A program made the translations under genes and the position numbers. From assembly GCA_038230415.1 (NCBI GenBank), contig JBBRNH010000002.1, forward strand, positions 1-64,000: 64,000 nt of DNA. The letters run 5' to 3'. The notes beneath the pieces are model-generated. The model ran no database searches and was not told the DNA's origin. It saw only the letters and a list, made by a program, of their open reading frames with translations. The stretch comes from JBBRNH01 sp038230415 (GTDB lineage: Bacteria > Bacteroidota > Bacteroidia > Cytophagales > Spirosomataceae). Positions 26,182 through 34,988 of this stretch are shown in pieces. Position 1 is the first letter of the stretch, and each line of letters opens with the position of its first letter.

Positions 26182-27111
26182 ATGCAACGCTATAACTCCG
26201 TTAAGCTCGCCAGCCTGATGCTGCTGATGCTCGCCTTTGTGCTGCTGATATTGGTGATGACCAGTTGCGAGAAAACGATTACGGTGCCGGTTCAACCCTA
26301 CACCCCAACGCTGTCTATCGCCTGTATGCTGGTGCCGGGCGAGGTGCCGACGCTGTTTCTGAGCCGGTCAACGGGGTATTTTTCGACCCTGACAACAGCC
26401 CGGGATTTGTTTGTGGCCGATGCGTCGGTGGTGATTCGGTCGGCGGAGGGCGTTACCGATGTGCTGAAACCCACGATGGGCCTTGACTCGTTTCTGTGCC
26501 AGCCAACGTATTTCTACCGGGGCAGTCTGCCCACGCGGCAGGGCCAAACCTACACCCTGACGGTAACGGCAAACGGGCAAACCTACCACGCCGAAACAAC
26601 CGTAAATCAGGCCAAGCCAACCATAAACCGAGCCGATTACGTTCCGCTGTTCAAAGACATCTATGGCGAACACGAAGGCGTGGTGATTGATTTTACCGAC
26701 ACGCCGGGGCAGGCCAATGCCTACCGCTTCGAGATGCGCCGGACGGTGGACAGCACCGTTCGCACGGCGGGCAACAAGGTGTATCGCAGTGAATGCAACG
26801 GAGCCAGGCCGTTCGGGGTGCTGGAGATTGGGCGGTCGGTTTATTTCGATACGGGCAGTGGCGACGGACGACCCATCACGATCACGATTGAACCCGCTTT
26901 CACCCACCGGAACGGCTCGCCGGGGCAGGTGTTTATGCAGGCGATGGACCCGGCCTCGGCGCGGTTTTTCGACCAGTTAGACCGGCAGAAGTTAGCCACC
27001 TACAACCCGTTTGTGGAGCCGGTATTCCTGAAAACCAATATTCCCGGCTGTATGGGCGTGTTTGGACATTACGTCCGCTCGGAGCCGGTGCCGTTTGTTT
27101 TCCCCGAATGA
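26182..27111 (+). CDS. DUF4249 lipoprotein
   Basis: A 309-residue protein with a hydrophobic N-terminus (residues 10-29) ending in MTSCEK, a lipobox-like cysteine. The following sequence (LSIACMLVPGEVPTLFLSRS) and the internal motif YRGSLPTRQGQTYTLTV match DUF4249 proteins, which have beta-sandwich-like parts and accompany TonB receptors. By analogy with SusD it is thought to be a surface-exposed partner of the receptor, but this is not proven. Its stop overlaps the next start by 4 bp. Confidence 0.82.
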   Translation: MQRYNSVKLASLMLLMLAFVLLILVMTSCEKTITVPVQPYTPTLSIACMLVPGEVPTLFLSRSTGYFSTLTTARDLFVADASVVIRSAEGVTDVLKPTMGLDSFLCQPTYFYRGSLPTRQGQTYTLTVTANGQTYHAETTVNQAKPTINRADYVPLFKDIYGEHEGVVIDFTDTPGQANAYRFEMRRTVDSTVRTAGNKVYRSECNGARPFGVLEIGRSVYFDTGSGDGRPITITIEPAFTHRNGSPGQVFMQAMDPASARFFDQLDRQKLATYNPFVEPVFLKTNIPGCMGVFGHYVRSEPVPFVFPE

Positions 27112-29684
27112 GTTATCAAATCCACTTAAAATCCCCATTTATGCGGTGTCCATTCTTTATGTTGCTGCTCGCTGCCAGTCAGTTGAGTCTGGCACAAACC
27201 GGGTTGCCTGCGTCCCCTAAATCCGGTACGGTATCGGCCCCGTTCGCGTTGACGGTGCTGCTGACCGATGCCGTTACTCACGCGCCCGTGCCGTTTATGA
27301 CGGGTTTTCTGAAAGTAGGGCGCAACGGCGATGCGGCCAACGAAAACGGCGTATTAGTGCTGACCGTAAAGCAGTTACCCGATACACTGCTGCTGACCGA
27401 AGTCGGTTATGAACCCCGGACGTTGCCCATTGTGGCCCCGGAAACCGCCCCGCTTTTGGTATTGATGCAGCCCACAACGGGGCAGTTGCAGGAAGTGACA
27501 GTAACGGGCTACCGCGATCCGGGCCGGGCGATGATGCTGCGCGTAATTGCCCACAAACGCACCAACGACCCCCAACGCCTGGCCCGCTGGACGCGCAACA
27601 ATTACCAGCGCACCGAAATTGACATCGAAAATCTATCGGCCAATCAACAACGGAAACTGCTCAGTACGCTCCTTAAAGTTTACCAGCAGTACAATACCGA
27701 TACGACGAGTGCGAACACATTGCCCATTTTCTTCCGCGAACAGTATTTTGGTGAATACCACAGCCGACAGCCCCAAAACAACGCTGCGTTTTTAATTGCC
27801 GAAAAAAACTTAGGGCTGCAAACCGACGGATTAGCCGCCAAGACGGATCGGTTTTGCTTAACCGTGAATGCCTACGATGCCATTATACCCCTGCTGAAAA
27901 CCTCGTTTGTGGGGCCGGTGTCTGACTTGGGGCTGGCTTCTTACGCCTATGCCCCGCCCGATACGCTGATCGAAAATGGGAAAACAACCTACCGGGTCGG
28001 GTTTAAACCCCGGCGGGCCAACGAGAACACCTTTACCGGCAGTTTGTGGATTGATGCCGACAGCTACGCCCTGCTCCGGGTGGCAATGACGACGAGCGCG
28101 GGGGCAAACCTGAATTTTGTACAGCAGTTGGCGATCCGGCAATCCTTTGCCCCCACCGACGACGGCGAGCAGGGAACGGTTTGGCTCCTGACCGAAAGCC
28201 AGTTGGATTATCGGTTTGAAAACGGCTTGGGACTGCTGGGGTTGCCATCCCGGATTGACTCGGCGGGCCGCACCGTGCGCATCATCAACACCAACCAGTT
28301 TGGGCATTACCAACTCAACCCGGCGGGTATTACGGCGGTTAATTTTTCGGTGGCCGACCAAACCCCCGCCAACACGCTCCGGCCCTTCACCGATGCCTAC
28401 CGACTCAGCCCGTTGCGGCCCCGCGAACAGGCTATTTATCAGGCCGCCGACTCGCTGAAAACCAACCGCCGGTTTCAGCGTACCACCCGGCTGGCCGCTT
28501 TTGTTGCCAGTGGCTACTGGGATGTTCAGAATAAGGTGCGGTTTGGGCCATACAGCTCGTTGCTGAGTGCCAACCTGACCGAAGGACTGCGGATTCGGTC
28601 GGGATTCTGGACGATGGAGGGCCTTGACCCACGCTGGTGTTTGTGGGGCTACGTGGCCTACGGCACCCGCGACCGACGCTTTAAAGAAACATTGGGGTTG
28701 AAATTTGTGCCGGGCCGTTCGCCCTACCGAAAATACGAACTGACGCTTAAAAATGACTACGACGCGCTGAGTCAGTACGACGATCAGTTGGATAACGACA
28801 ACCTGTTTACGCTGGCCCTGAGGAAGCCGATTCCGGTGTATCAGACTTTTTTGCGGCAGATTCGCCTAAGCCACGAACGCGATCTGAGCCCCAACTGGTC
28901 GGCCAAAACCTATTATACCTACGGCTCACTAACCCCTACATTTCAGTTCAGTTACGCACCGGAGGAGGTCGTGAACGGGGCCGATTCGGCGGTGGCATTA
29001 CTGCATACGTTGGTCAATTCGGAGGTGGGTCTAACCCTGCGCTACGCCCGCAATGAGCGCACAACCATTTTGAACTACGACAAACTGCGGATTTATACTT
29101 CGGCTCCGGTGGTCAGTCTTTATGTGGCCGGGGGGGTGCCGGTGTTCAACAACACGTATTTCGATTACGTCAAATTCAGCCTGAGCCTGTCGCAGGACAA
29201 GCCCATGCCGTTCAAAGGGTCATTTTACTATAACCTGACGGGTGGGGCGGTGCTGGGAACGGTGCCGTTGCTGTTGTTGCACATCCCGCGCGGCAACCCA
29301 TTCTATGTAGCCGACAAGTACGCTTTTTACGGTATGAGTCCCTACGAATTTGCTGCCGACCGGTATGCCAGTCTGCTGACACGCTACTCGCTGGGCGGGC
29401 TGATTCTCGATAAGATTCCGCTGCTCAACAAGCTGAACCTGCGTGAACGGGTAACGGCTAATTTTTTCTGGGGCGATATGACAGCCGCCAATCGGGAGGT
29501 CAATAAAGTAAACACATACAACACAACCGGGCCGGTTCCTTACGCCGAAGCCGGGGTCGGTATCGAGAATATTTTCAACCTGTTTTCGATTGACTGCATC
29601 TGGCGGCTCAACCACGTGGCCGGGGCCGATGCCGTCCGGATCACCCGCTTCGGTATTTACACAGGTCTTAAACTCCAGTTTTAA
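27108..29684 (+). CDS. DUF5686-type outer-membrane protein with carboxypeptidase-like domain
   Basis: An 858-residue protein. The start at 27108 overlaps the previous stop (ATGA); an internal ATG at 27141 would give a tighter signal peptide (MRCPFFMLLLAASQLSLAQ) and may be the true one. Residues about 40-130 form a carboxypeptidase-regulatory-like domain ending in EVTVTGYRDPGRAMMLRVIA. A long middle part follows, then a C-terminal barrel-like region ending in a strand with GIYTGLKLQF. Layout and the motif RVIAHKRTNDP match the DUF5686 family of Bacteroidota. It forms the third part of a receptor / DUF4249 / DUF5686 series. Function unknown. Confidence 0.78.
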   Translation: MSYQIHLKSPFMRCPFFMLLLAASQLSLAQTGLPASPKSGTVSAPFALTVLLTDAVTHAPVPFMTGFLKVGRNGDAANENGVLVLTVKQLPDTLLLTEVGYEPRTLPIVAPETAPLLVLMQPTTGQLQEVTVTGYRDPGRAMMLRVIAHKRTNDPQRLARWTRNNYQRTEIDIENLSANQQRKLLSTLLKVYQQYNTDTTSANTLPIFFREQYFGEYHSRQPQNNAAFLIAEKNLGLQTDGLAAKTDRFCLTVNAYDAIIPLLKTSFVGPVSDLGLASYAYAPPDTLIENGKTTYRVGFKPRRANENTFTGSLWIDADSYALLRVAMTTSAGANLNFVQQLAIRQSFAPTDDGEQGTVWLLTESQLDYRFENGLGLLGLPSRIDSAGRTVRIINTNQFGHYQLNPAGITAVNFSVADQTPANTLRPFTDAYRLSPLRPREQAIYQAADSLKTNRRFQRTTRLAAFVASGYWDVQNKVRFGPYSSLLSANLTEGLRIRSGFWTMEGLDPRWCLWGYVAYGTRDRRFKETLGLKFVPGRSPYRKYELTLKNDYDALSQYDDQLDNDNLFTLALRKPIPVYQTFLRQIRLSHERDLSPNWSAKTYYTYGSLTPTFQFSYAPEEVVNGADSAVALLHTLVNSEVGLTLRYARNERTTILNYDKLRIYTSAPVVSLYVAGGVPVFNNTYFDYVKFSLSLSQDKPMPFKGSFYYNLTGGAVLGTVPLLLLHIPRGNPFYVADKYAFYGMSPYEFAADRYASLLTRYSLGGLILDKIPLLNKLNLRERVTANFFWGDMTAANREVNKVNTYNTTGPVPYAEAGVGIENIFNLFSIDCIWRLNHVAGADAVRITRFGIYTGLKLQF

Positions 29685-29695
29685 CTGTATCCATT

Positions 29696-30406
29696 ATGCG
29701 TAAGATTCATCATAGCCGTTGGTTTAGCCAGTTACTTTGGGGGCTATTGTGTGGTGCAGTGTGGACAATTTCTGCCTCAGCCCAGATAGACACGACGCGT
29801 TCACTACCCAAGGTATCTATCGCCCGGCTGGCTATTCCGTCGGTGTTCATCGCAACGGGGCTTTACACGCTTTCTGATAATCATTCATTCAACCGCTACC
29901 GGATACGGGGCGAGATTTTAGACAACACCAACGGCTACCGCACCCACCTCGACGATTACCTGTCGGTTGGGCCAACGGTATTGCTGGCCGGGCTGACTGC
30001 TGCCGGGGTCAGGGGCCGCTCAACGCCCCTCGACCGGGCGGGGCTGTGGCTTGTGGCAAGCGGCATTGCCGGGGTGGTTACCTACGGCCTAAAAACAACG
30101 ACCCACTATACCCGGCCCGATGGCTCTGATAACCAGTCGTTTCCATCGGCGCATACGGCTTTTGCCTTCGCCGGGGCCGGGGTACTTGACCGGGAATTTG
30201 GCCGTACCAGTGTGCTGATTCCCGTTGCGGGCTACGCCATGGCCGGCACAACGGGGTATCTGCGGTTGGTGAATGACCAGCACTGGGTTTCGGATGTATT
30301 GGTGGGGGCGGCCATTGGGTTGCTATCTGCCGAAGCATCGTACCGGCTCTATCCCTGGCTCAAGCGAAAGTTGACCCGGCGACGGTATGCGATCAAGCGA
30401 TATTAA
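29696..30406 (+). CDS. PAP2-family phosphatase
   Basis: A 236-residue protein with a signal peptide or signal anchor (residues 1-30). The three acid-phosphatase motifs are complete: KTTTHYTRP, then PSAHT, then DQHWVSDVLVGAAIG, where the two His residues and Arg form the catalytic site. The family removes phosphate from lipid phosphates such as phosphatidate or undecaprenyl diphosphate, at the outer face of the inner membrane or in the periplasm. It is 12 bp after the DUF5686-type gene and 54 bp before a phospholipase-like gene, so a lipid-related unit is likely. Confidence 0.9.
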   Translation: MRKIHHSRWFSQLLWGLLCGAVWTISASAQIDTTRSLPKVSIARLAIPSVFIATGLYTLSDNHSFNRYRIRGEILDNTNGYRTHLDDYLSVGPTVLLAGLTAAGVRGRSTPLDRAGLWLVASGIAGVVTYGLKTTTHYTRPDGSDNQSFPSAHTAFAFAGAGVLDREFGRTSVLIPVAGYAMAGTTGYLRLVNDQHWVSDVLVGAAIGLLSAEASYRLYPWLKRKLTRRRYAIKRY

Positions 30407-30459
30407 TTGCACAAGGCTTTCCCGGATTTGGTTGAGTTAAACTCGTTTTCTTCGCTATC

Positions 30460-31563
30460 ATGCGCTATTGGTTATTATTCTGGATTACCCTGAGTCCTGC
30501 CATAGGATTTGCCCAATTGGTAGCACCAACTCGCCGGGATAACCTGCCCAAACAAGATACCGTCCTCGTCGAAGAGCGGAAAACCCGGCGCGGTCAGCCT
30601 TTGGATGAGTTCTGGCGCGTCAACGACATCTACGACCAGTTGTATCTCTACAACGCCGAAATTGGCTACATAACGCCCCCATATGCCGATGCCTTCGGGC
30701 CGCGCACCTACACGGCAACCGCCGATATTATTCCGCACTTCTTTCTGTTGGCCGACAATCGGTTTCGCAGTGCGCTGTCGTTTTCGCCCCGTGTAAAGCT
30801 GCGAATCAACAACGAACGGTCGTACCCCATCCGCACCCCGTCGTTTATGCCCAGTGTCACCTACCACTACCGCATCAGCGATAACACCAAACGGTATAGC
30901 TACCTCACCGCCACCGTCACCCACCATTCCAACGGGCAGGACGGCCCGGAGTCGCTGCCCAATGGATCGCCAAACCTTGTAAACGGAAACTTCGCCACCA
31001 ACTTTGTCGAACTGGCTTATAACTTCGGCTACACATTCGTGAAGGACTTTCAACTGCCCGACGATCACTCGTGGGGGCTATTTGTCCGGCGCGACCCAAG
31101 CCCGCGCAACATTATTTCATATATCAAGATCGGGGCGGCCCAGCATTTTGGCAGCGACAAATACCTGCCGGGGCAGTATGGCTTCACCCGGCTCAACCTG
31201 CGGATGAACCGAATCCAACTGGGTCAGCAAACCGTTTGGCTCCGCGCCCGCAACGGTCGGCGGGAGAAATCGCTCGAATCATACATTACCGAGAAAGGCC
31301 GGTTTGTGGCCTCGTTTCAGTGGATTCTCAGCCGCCAGGGTGATTATCAGCCCAACTCGATTCTGAAACAGGTCAATCTGGAAGTAGCCTATTATTACCG
31401 GCTGCGGTCGCAGTATGCCAACTCGTATTTATACGCTGCCGTCGGGTATTACGGTCAGGACCCGTACAACATTTATTTTCAGGACAGCTACCCGTTTGCC
31501 CGCGTCGGGCTGGCAGCCGGTATCAACGTGTACAAAAGTCAGTCCGTTGCCAATCCAAAATAA
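30460..31563 (+). CDS. Outer-membrane phospholipase A-like protein
   Basis: A 367-residue protein with signal peptide (ending GFAQ). A beta-barrel pattern follows, with the segment TATVTHHSNGQDGPES near residue 155. H-x-S-N-G is the active-site motif of OMPLA (PldA), where the His and Ser act in catalysis; both are kept, and an Asn in NGNFATNF about 20 residues later could be the third catalytic residue. OMPLA degrades phospholipids misplaced in the outer leaflet. The overall similarity to PldA is weak, so the call rests on this motif, the barrel pattern and the PAP2 neighbour. Confidence 0.65.
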   Translation: MRYWLLFWITLSPAIGFAQLVAPTRRDNLPKQDTVLVEERKTRRGQPLDEFWRVNDIYDQLYLYNAEIGYITPPYADAFGPRTYTATADIIPHFFLLADNRFRSALSFSPRVKLRINNERSYPIRTPSFMPSVTYHYRISDNTKRYSYLTATVTHHSNGQDGPESLPNGSPNLVNGNFATNFVELAYNFGYTFVKDFQLPDDHSWGLFVRRDPSPRNIISYIKIGAAQHFGSDKYLPGQYGFTRLNLRMNRIQLGQQTVWLRARNGRREKSLESYITEKGRFVASFQWILSRQGDYQPNSILKQVNLEVAYYYRLRSQYANSYLYAAVGYYGQDPYNIYFQDSYPFARVGLAAGINVYKSQSVANPK

Positions 31564-31641
31564 GGACTAAACATTAATCGTCATTTAATCGGCGATCACT
31601 AAGCCGACGCTCCGTTTTTTGTTCTAACTAAAAAATGTAAA

Positions 31642-32484
31642 ATGACCCAACTTCGTTTCGTATTTTATATAGTTCTGATTATGAGTGGTTTGCTGCTGAA
31701 CGGCCTTCGTGCCGAGGCCCAGACGGCTCAAGACTCAGTTGCCGTGCCGCACCACAAAGTGCAGATCATTCCGTTGCCGATTGTTTACTACACGCCCGAA
31801 ACCCACGTTGGCTACGGGCTGCTGGGCGCGTGTCTGTTTAAGGCCGGGGCCAATGCCCGCACCTCCAACATTGACGTGGCCGCGATCTACACCCAGAACC
31901 ATCAGTTAGTACTCGATCAGTTGATGACCATCTTCACCCGCGACGAGAAATACCTCATCAAAGCGAATCTGCTTTATACGCAGTTCCCCGAATTTTACTA
32001 CGGCATCGGCAACGACACCCGCCCCGACCACCGCGAACTGATTTCGTACAGCAGCTTTCGCACTTACCTCAACGTGCTACGGCAGGTTAAACCAGGCTGG
32101 TTTTTGGGCGTGCAGGATCAATATTTCAACACATTCAACGTCAAACGCTCATCCACTACACCGTATCCCGACAATACCCTCATTGGCGGGTTGGGCAGCC
32201 ACACGCACGGTGTGGGTCTGGTGAGTATCATTGACACCCGCGACAATATTTATTCGGCCATGCGGGGCTGGTACGCCGAAGTGTCGGGACTGGGCTACCG
32301 GCAGGCGTTGGGCAGCGATTTTACGTTTACCTTTGATCGGTACGAGGGCAGCAAGCCCGGCGGCTCGATTGATTTCTGGCGCATCGCCGGGGATTATTTC
32401 GACCCTAAGCGCACCGAATTAGTGAAGACCGGCTACTCGGTTCCGGTGACGCACGGTGTTCACTCGATGGTCATCGTGCGCTGA
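31642..32484 (+). CDS. BamA/TamA-type outer-membrane protein, probably truncated
   Basis: A 280-residue protein with signal peptide (ending AEAQ). Sequence such as PIVYYTPETHVGYGLLGACL, FPEFYYGIGNDTRPDHREL and VSIIDTRDNIYSAMRGWY matches the barrel part of the Omp85 family (surface antigen D15). Members of this short type lack POTRA domains. The normal C-terminal strands are missing: after DYFDPKRTELVKTG the reading changes character and stops. The following 230 bp hold no recognisable gene. The 3' end was probably replaced by rearrangement, so the product may not fold. Confidence 0.7.
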   Translation: MTQLRFVFYIVLIMSGLLLNGLRAEAQTAQDSVAVPHHKVQIIPLPIVYYTPETHVGYGLLGACLFKAGANARTSNIDVAAIYTQNHQLVLDQLMTIFTRDEKYLIKANLLYTQFPEFYYGIGNDTRPDHRELISYSSFRTYLNVLRQVKPGWFLGVQDQYFNTFNVKRSSTTPYPDNTLIGGLGSHTHGVGLVSIIDTRDNIYSAMRGWYAEVSGLGYRQALGSDFTFTFDRYEGSKPGGSIDFWRIAGDYFDPKRTELVKTGYSVPVTHGVHSMVIVR

Positions 32485-32719
32485 GGCCGGGTTTTGCCCG
32501 CCGGTTATGGTTGTCTGCAAGATAAATCAGGCGGCACTAAACCCCATTTTTAAACAGTGTGCGGGGGTGGTCTGCGGGCGGTGTAATCAACTAAAGGCGA
32601 AAAAACCGCCACAGATCGGCTGGATCGCCATCGGCGACTCGTATCAGGAAGCAGTTGACAACGCTGTGTTGACGCGCCGAATGTGTTGATAAAGAAAATC
32701 AGGGCAGGCTTTCAGTGGC

Positions 32720-33076
32720 TTATTTTCCGAGTACCTGTTTGCGGTGGTTAACGCCCCAGCTATGCAGTTCAAGCATTACTTTTTTCAGCGAACGCGAATA
32801 ATCCGTAGCGACGTATTCAATTAAAACCGGATGATCGTCATGCACGATTCGCTGAATCAACTGATGCTCTTCCATGTCTTTCAATTCGTTGGAAAGCACT
32901 TTGGGGTTGATTTCAGGGATGCTCCGCTGGATTTCCGAAAAACGCCGGTTGTCGTGCATGATTGATGTCAAAATCAGCACTTTCCATTTACCGCTGATTA
33001 CCTCCAGCGCATCCCGGATGGGCAGCATCTGTTCGATGCAATCGACATACTTCGTTTTGCTTTCGCTTAAAATCAT
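32720..33076 (-). CDS. HxlR-family transcriptional regulator
   Basis: A 118-residue winged-helix protein. The family pattern is clear: a conserved Cys (DCIEQMLPIRDALEVISGKW), the W-K core (KWKVLILTSI), the recognition region RFSEIQRSIPEINPKVLSNE and the wing with YVATDYSRSL. HxlR proteins are dimeric repressors or activators that often sense aldehydes or oxidants through that Cys. It is divergent from a DoxX gene, with a 7+7 bp inverted repeat between them, and probably controls that gene. Confidence 0.9.
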   Translation of the reverse strand: MILSESKTKYVDCIEQMLPIRDALEVISGKWKVLILTSIMHDNRRFSEIQRSIPEINPKVLSNELKDMEEHQLIQRIVHDDHPVLIEYVATDYSRSLKKVMLELHSWGVNHRKQVLGK

Positions 33077-33131
33077 GGTGTTGCTTCGGCGGTCCGATTG
33101 CGTTTATATAGTTGATTACCTCCGGGTAACT

Positions 33132-33148
33132 GCTTACTTACAGTAAGC
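33132..33148. promoter_or_regulatory. Candidate HxlR operator
   Basis: GCTTACT-TAC-AGTAAGC is a perfect inverted repeat (7-bp arms, 3-nt spacer) midway between hxlR and doxX. It is directly followed by GACCTTTG, a near match to the -7 box for the plus-strand gene. Size and place fit an operator for the divergent HxlR dimer. Confidence 0.55.
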
Positions 33149-33200
33149 AAAAGTGCTGACCTTTGTGTAATAAACCAAGTAGTTCCCAATCATAAACCGA

Positions 33201-33605
33201 ATGGCACCTCAGCCGAACCGATCAAAACCGCTGCACATCGCCCTGTGGATTGTGCAGGCCTTTTTAGCCCTCACCTTTATCGGGGGTGGGATTTTTAAGT
33301 TGATTACACCCCTCACCACGCTCACCGGCATCTGGCCCTGGACGGGCGAATACCCCAATCTGCTGCGGCTGACTGGTTTTCTCGATCTGTGTGGCGGTCT
33401 CGGTCTGGTGTTGCCCGCGCTTACCCGCATCAGGCCGGGCTTGGTTGTGGTGGCTGCGCTGGGCTGCGGCCTGCTCATGGTGAGTGCCATTGTCTTTCAT
33501 CTGATTCGTGGCGAGGGCAACGACATACCGATCAACGTGGTCCTGCTGGTACCTATCCTGTTCGTTTTGTGGGGCCGTTGGCAGAAGACACCGATTAGTA
33601 CGTAA
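33201..33605 (+). CDS. DoxX family membrane protein
   Basis: A 134-residue protein with four hydrophobic helices. The pattern FLALTFIGGGIFKLITP, then GFLDLCGGLGLVLPALTRI, matches DoxX/DoxX-like proteins, which in several bacteria take part in oxidative or sulfur stress responses. It is divergent from an HxlR regulator and followed after 22 bp by another membrane protein gene. The exact role is unknown. Confidence 0.82.
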   Translation: MAPQPNRSKPLHIALWIVQAFLALTFIGGGIFKLITPLTTLTGIWPWTGEYPNLLRLTGFLDLCGGLGLVLPALTRIRPGLVVVAALGCGLLMVSAIVFHLIRGEGNDIPINVVLLVPILFVLWGRWQKTPIST

Positions 33606-33627
33606 GCAACATTTAAATTCGTGAATC

Positions 33628-34071
33628 ATGTTTAGAGGCAACTGGGGACGGATTTTTATCACGTTCATCATCGTGAGCAGTACGGTTATATCGGTGGTAG
33701 TCGATTGGAACGCTACTCACTTGTTTAATCCCGAATGGCCGGGACACGCCCGCCTGCACGGGTTGTTGTTTCTAAACCTGCTTTGTGGGGCATCGTTGCT
33801 TGGTTTGTGGCTGATGTGGCGGCAGTCGAGAGAACCCGAATTGGGAGTCCGGGTGGCCGTGTTGATTACCGTCATGTACAGGGCTTCCTTTTTTTATCTT
33901 GGTTTCCTGCCCCCTCACGTAGAATTTCTGCCCGGCCACGAAGAACCCCCTCATCTTCATGGTGTCCCAATTTACCTGAATGTAGTGGCATCGGGCGTGT
34001 TTGTGGTGCTGGTGCTGCTGGGCTATTGGATCTACCGGCGCGAACATCCCAATGGCCAGGAAACGTCTTAG
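33628..34071 (+). CDS. Four-helix membrane protein, function unknown
   Basis: A 147-residue integral membrane protein with hydrophobic segments near residues 8-26, 43-63, 75-95 and 115-135. Between helices 3 and 4 lies a conserved-looking loop rich in His and Pro (PGHEEPPHLHGVP); a DWNATHLFNP loop follows helix 1. Histidines in both loops could bind a metal or haem, but this is only a guess. Its gene follows doxX closely and probably shares its promoter and HxlR control. Confidence 0.6.
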   Translation: MFRGNWGRIFITFIIVSSTVISVVVDWNATHLFNPEWPGHARLHGLLFLNLLCGASLLGLWLMWRQSREPELGVRVAVLITVMYRASFFYLGFLPPHVEFLPGHEEPPHLHGVPIYLNVVASGVFVVLVLLGYWIYRREHPNGQETS

Positions 34072-34200
34072 GCCAATATCCTTTGTTGAAACAAATGGGT
34101 AGAATGTATATACTGCTATCCGAATAAACAACGGAACTGCAACCAAAGCCGCAGCGGTACTGCCACAACTGGCGACTTCGCTGGCCCGTTAGCACATAGT

Positions 34201-34854
34201 TTAGGACTGCTCAAAGAGCAACCGAACGTCAACCTCAAGCAAATCGATTATTGACCTGATTCGGTCGGGTGTAAATTTCGGCCAGTCCAGCATATCTAAG
34301 GCCGAAGCCCGCACCGTGCGGAAAATCAGCACCCGGCCCACCAGAAAAAACGCTTGAAGTTTAACGGCTTCGCTCTCCGGTGGCAGGCCGCGCAGCCGGG
34401 CCACCAACTGAATTATCGGGTTGAGCAACTGCATTTCCAGTGCGGCATTAACCGGTGCCGAGGCCCCCGACGGCTGCGCCTGTTCCTGACCCATCAGCCG
34501 CGCCCACTCCGGGCGGCTGTAGAGAATTACCCAGGCATGATTGGTAAGCAGGTGCAACAGCGCGTCGAGTTGCTGGTTGCGGTCGGCGGCTGCATCGGCC
34601 AACACGGCCATTGCCTGCGCAGCCGCCGACGCTAATTTCTCGCTCATCTCGTCGGCTATCCCCTGCAAAACGGCCTGATACAGACCGGCTTTGGAGCCAA
34701 AATGGTGGGCAATAGACGGCAGTGTAGCCCCGACCGCCCCGGCAATTTTCCGCGTCGATACGCCGTCGAAGCCCCGCTCGCTGAACAGGCGGGTGGCAGC
34801 CTCCAGCAGACCGGCGCGGGTATCCTGACCGCGAAGAGGTACTTTTTCAGTCAT
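34201..34854 (-). CDS. TetR/AcrR regulator, CerR-like
   Basis: A 217-residue repressor. The N-terminal helix-turn-helix is clear (GLLEAATRLFSERGFDGVST, then GATLPSIAHHFGSKAGLYQA). The C-terminal ligand domain has WVILYSRPEWARLMGQEQ and a long final helix, as in CerR-like TetR proteins (DUF1956). It is divergent from the aromatic cluster, with palindromes and a -7 box in the gap, so it most likely represses the hydrolase / CoA-transferase operon and responds to a pathway intermediate. Confidence 0.87.
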   Translation of the reverse strand: MTEKVPLRGQDTRAGLLEAATRLFSERGFDGVSTRKIAGAVGATLPSIAHHFGSKAGLYQAVLQGIADEMSEKLASAAAQAMAVLADAAADRNQQLDALLHLLTNHAWVILYSRPEWARLMGQEQAQPSGASAPVNAALEMQLLNPIIQLVARLRGLPPESEAVKLQAFFLVGRVLIFRTVRASALDMLDWPKFTPDRIRSIIDLLEVDVRLLFEQS

Positions 34855-34882
34855 GTTTTAGTCGGATAACCGGATTTTATGG

Positions 34883-34931
34883 TACGTTTGTACGGTATCT
34901 ATCGTTCGATACCCTAACGCTGAATAGCGTT
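34883..34931 (+). promoter_or_regulatory. Promoter and TetR operator candidates
   Basis: TACGTTTG (34883-34890) matches the -7 box TAnnTTTG; the -33 element is weak (TTTTAG at 34856). Just downstream lie two inverted repeats: GGTATC-N8-GATACC (34894-34913) and AACGCT-GAAT-AGCGTT (34916-34931). A repressor bound here would overlap the transcription start of the gene at 34989. Confidence 0.55.
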
Positions 34932-34988
34932 CATCGGTATTGACCGGCGTAAAAGAATCGAACCGTCTCCTTAAAAAATAGTCTGTCT

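Noticed and set aside
32456..32689. 77-codon frame after the truncated Omp85 gene
   Set aside because: It overlaps the end of the previous gene and has no domain, signal or conserved pattern; it probably reflects leftover sequence after the truncation.
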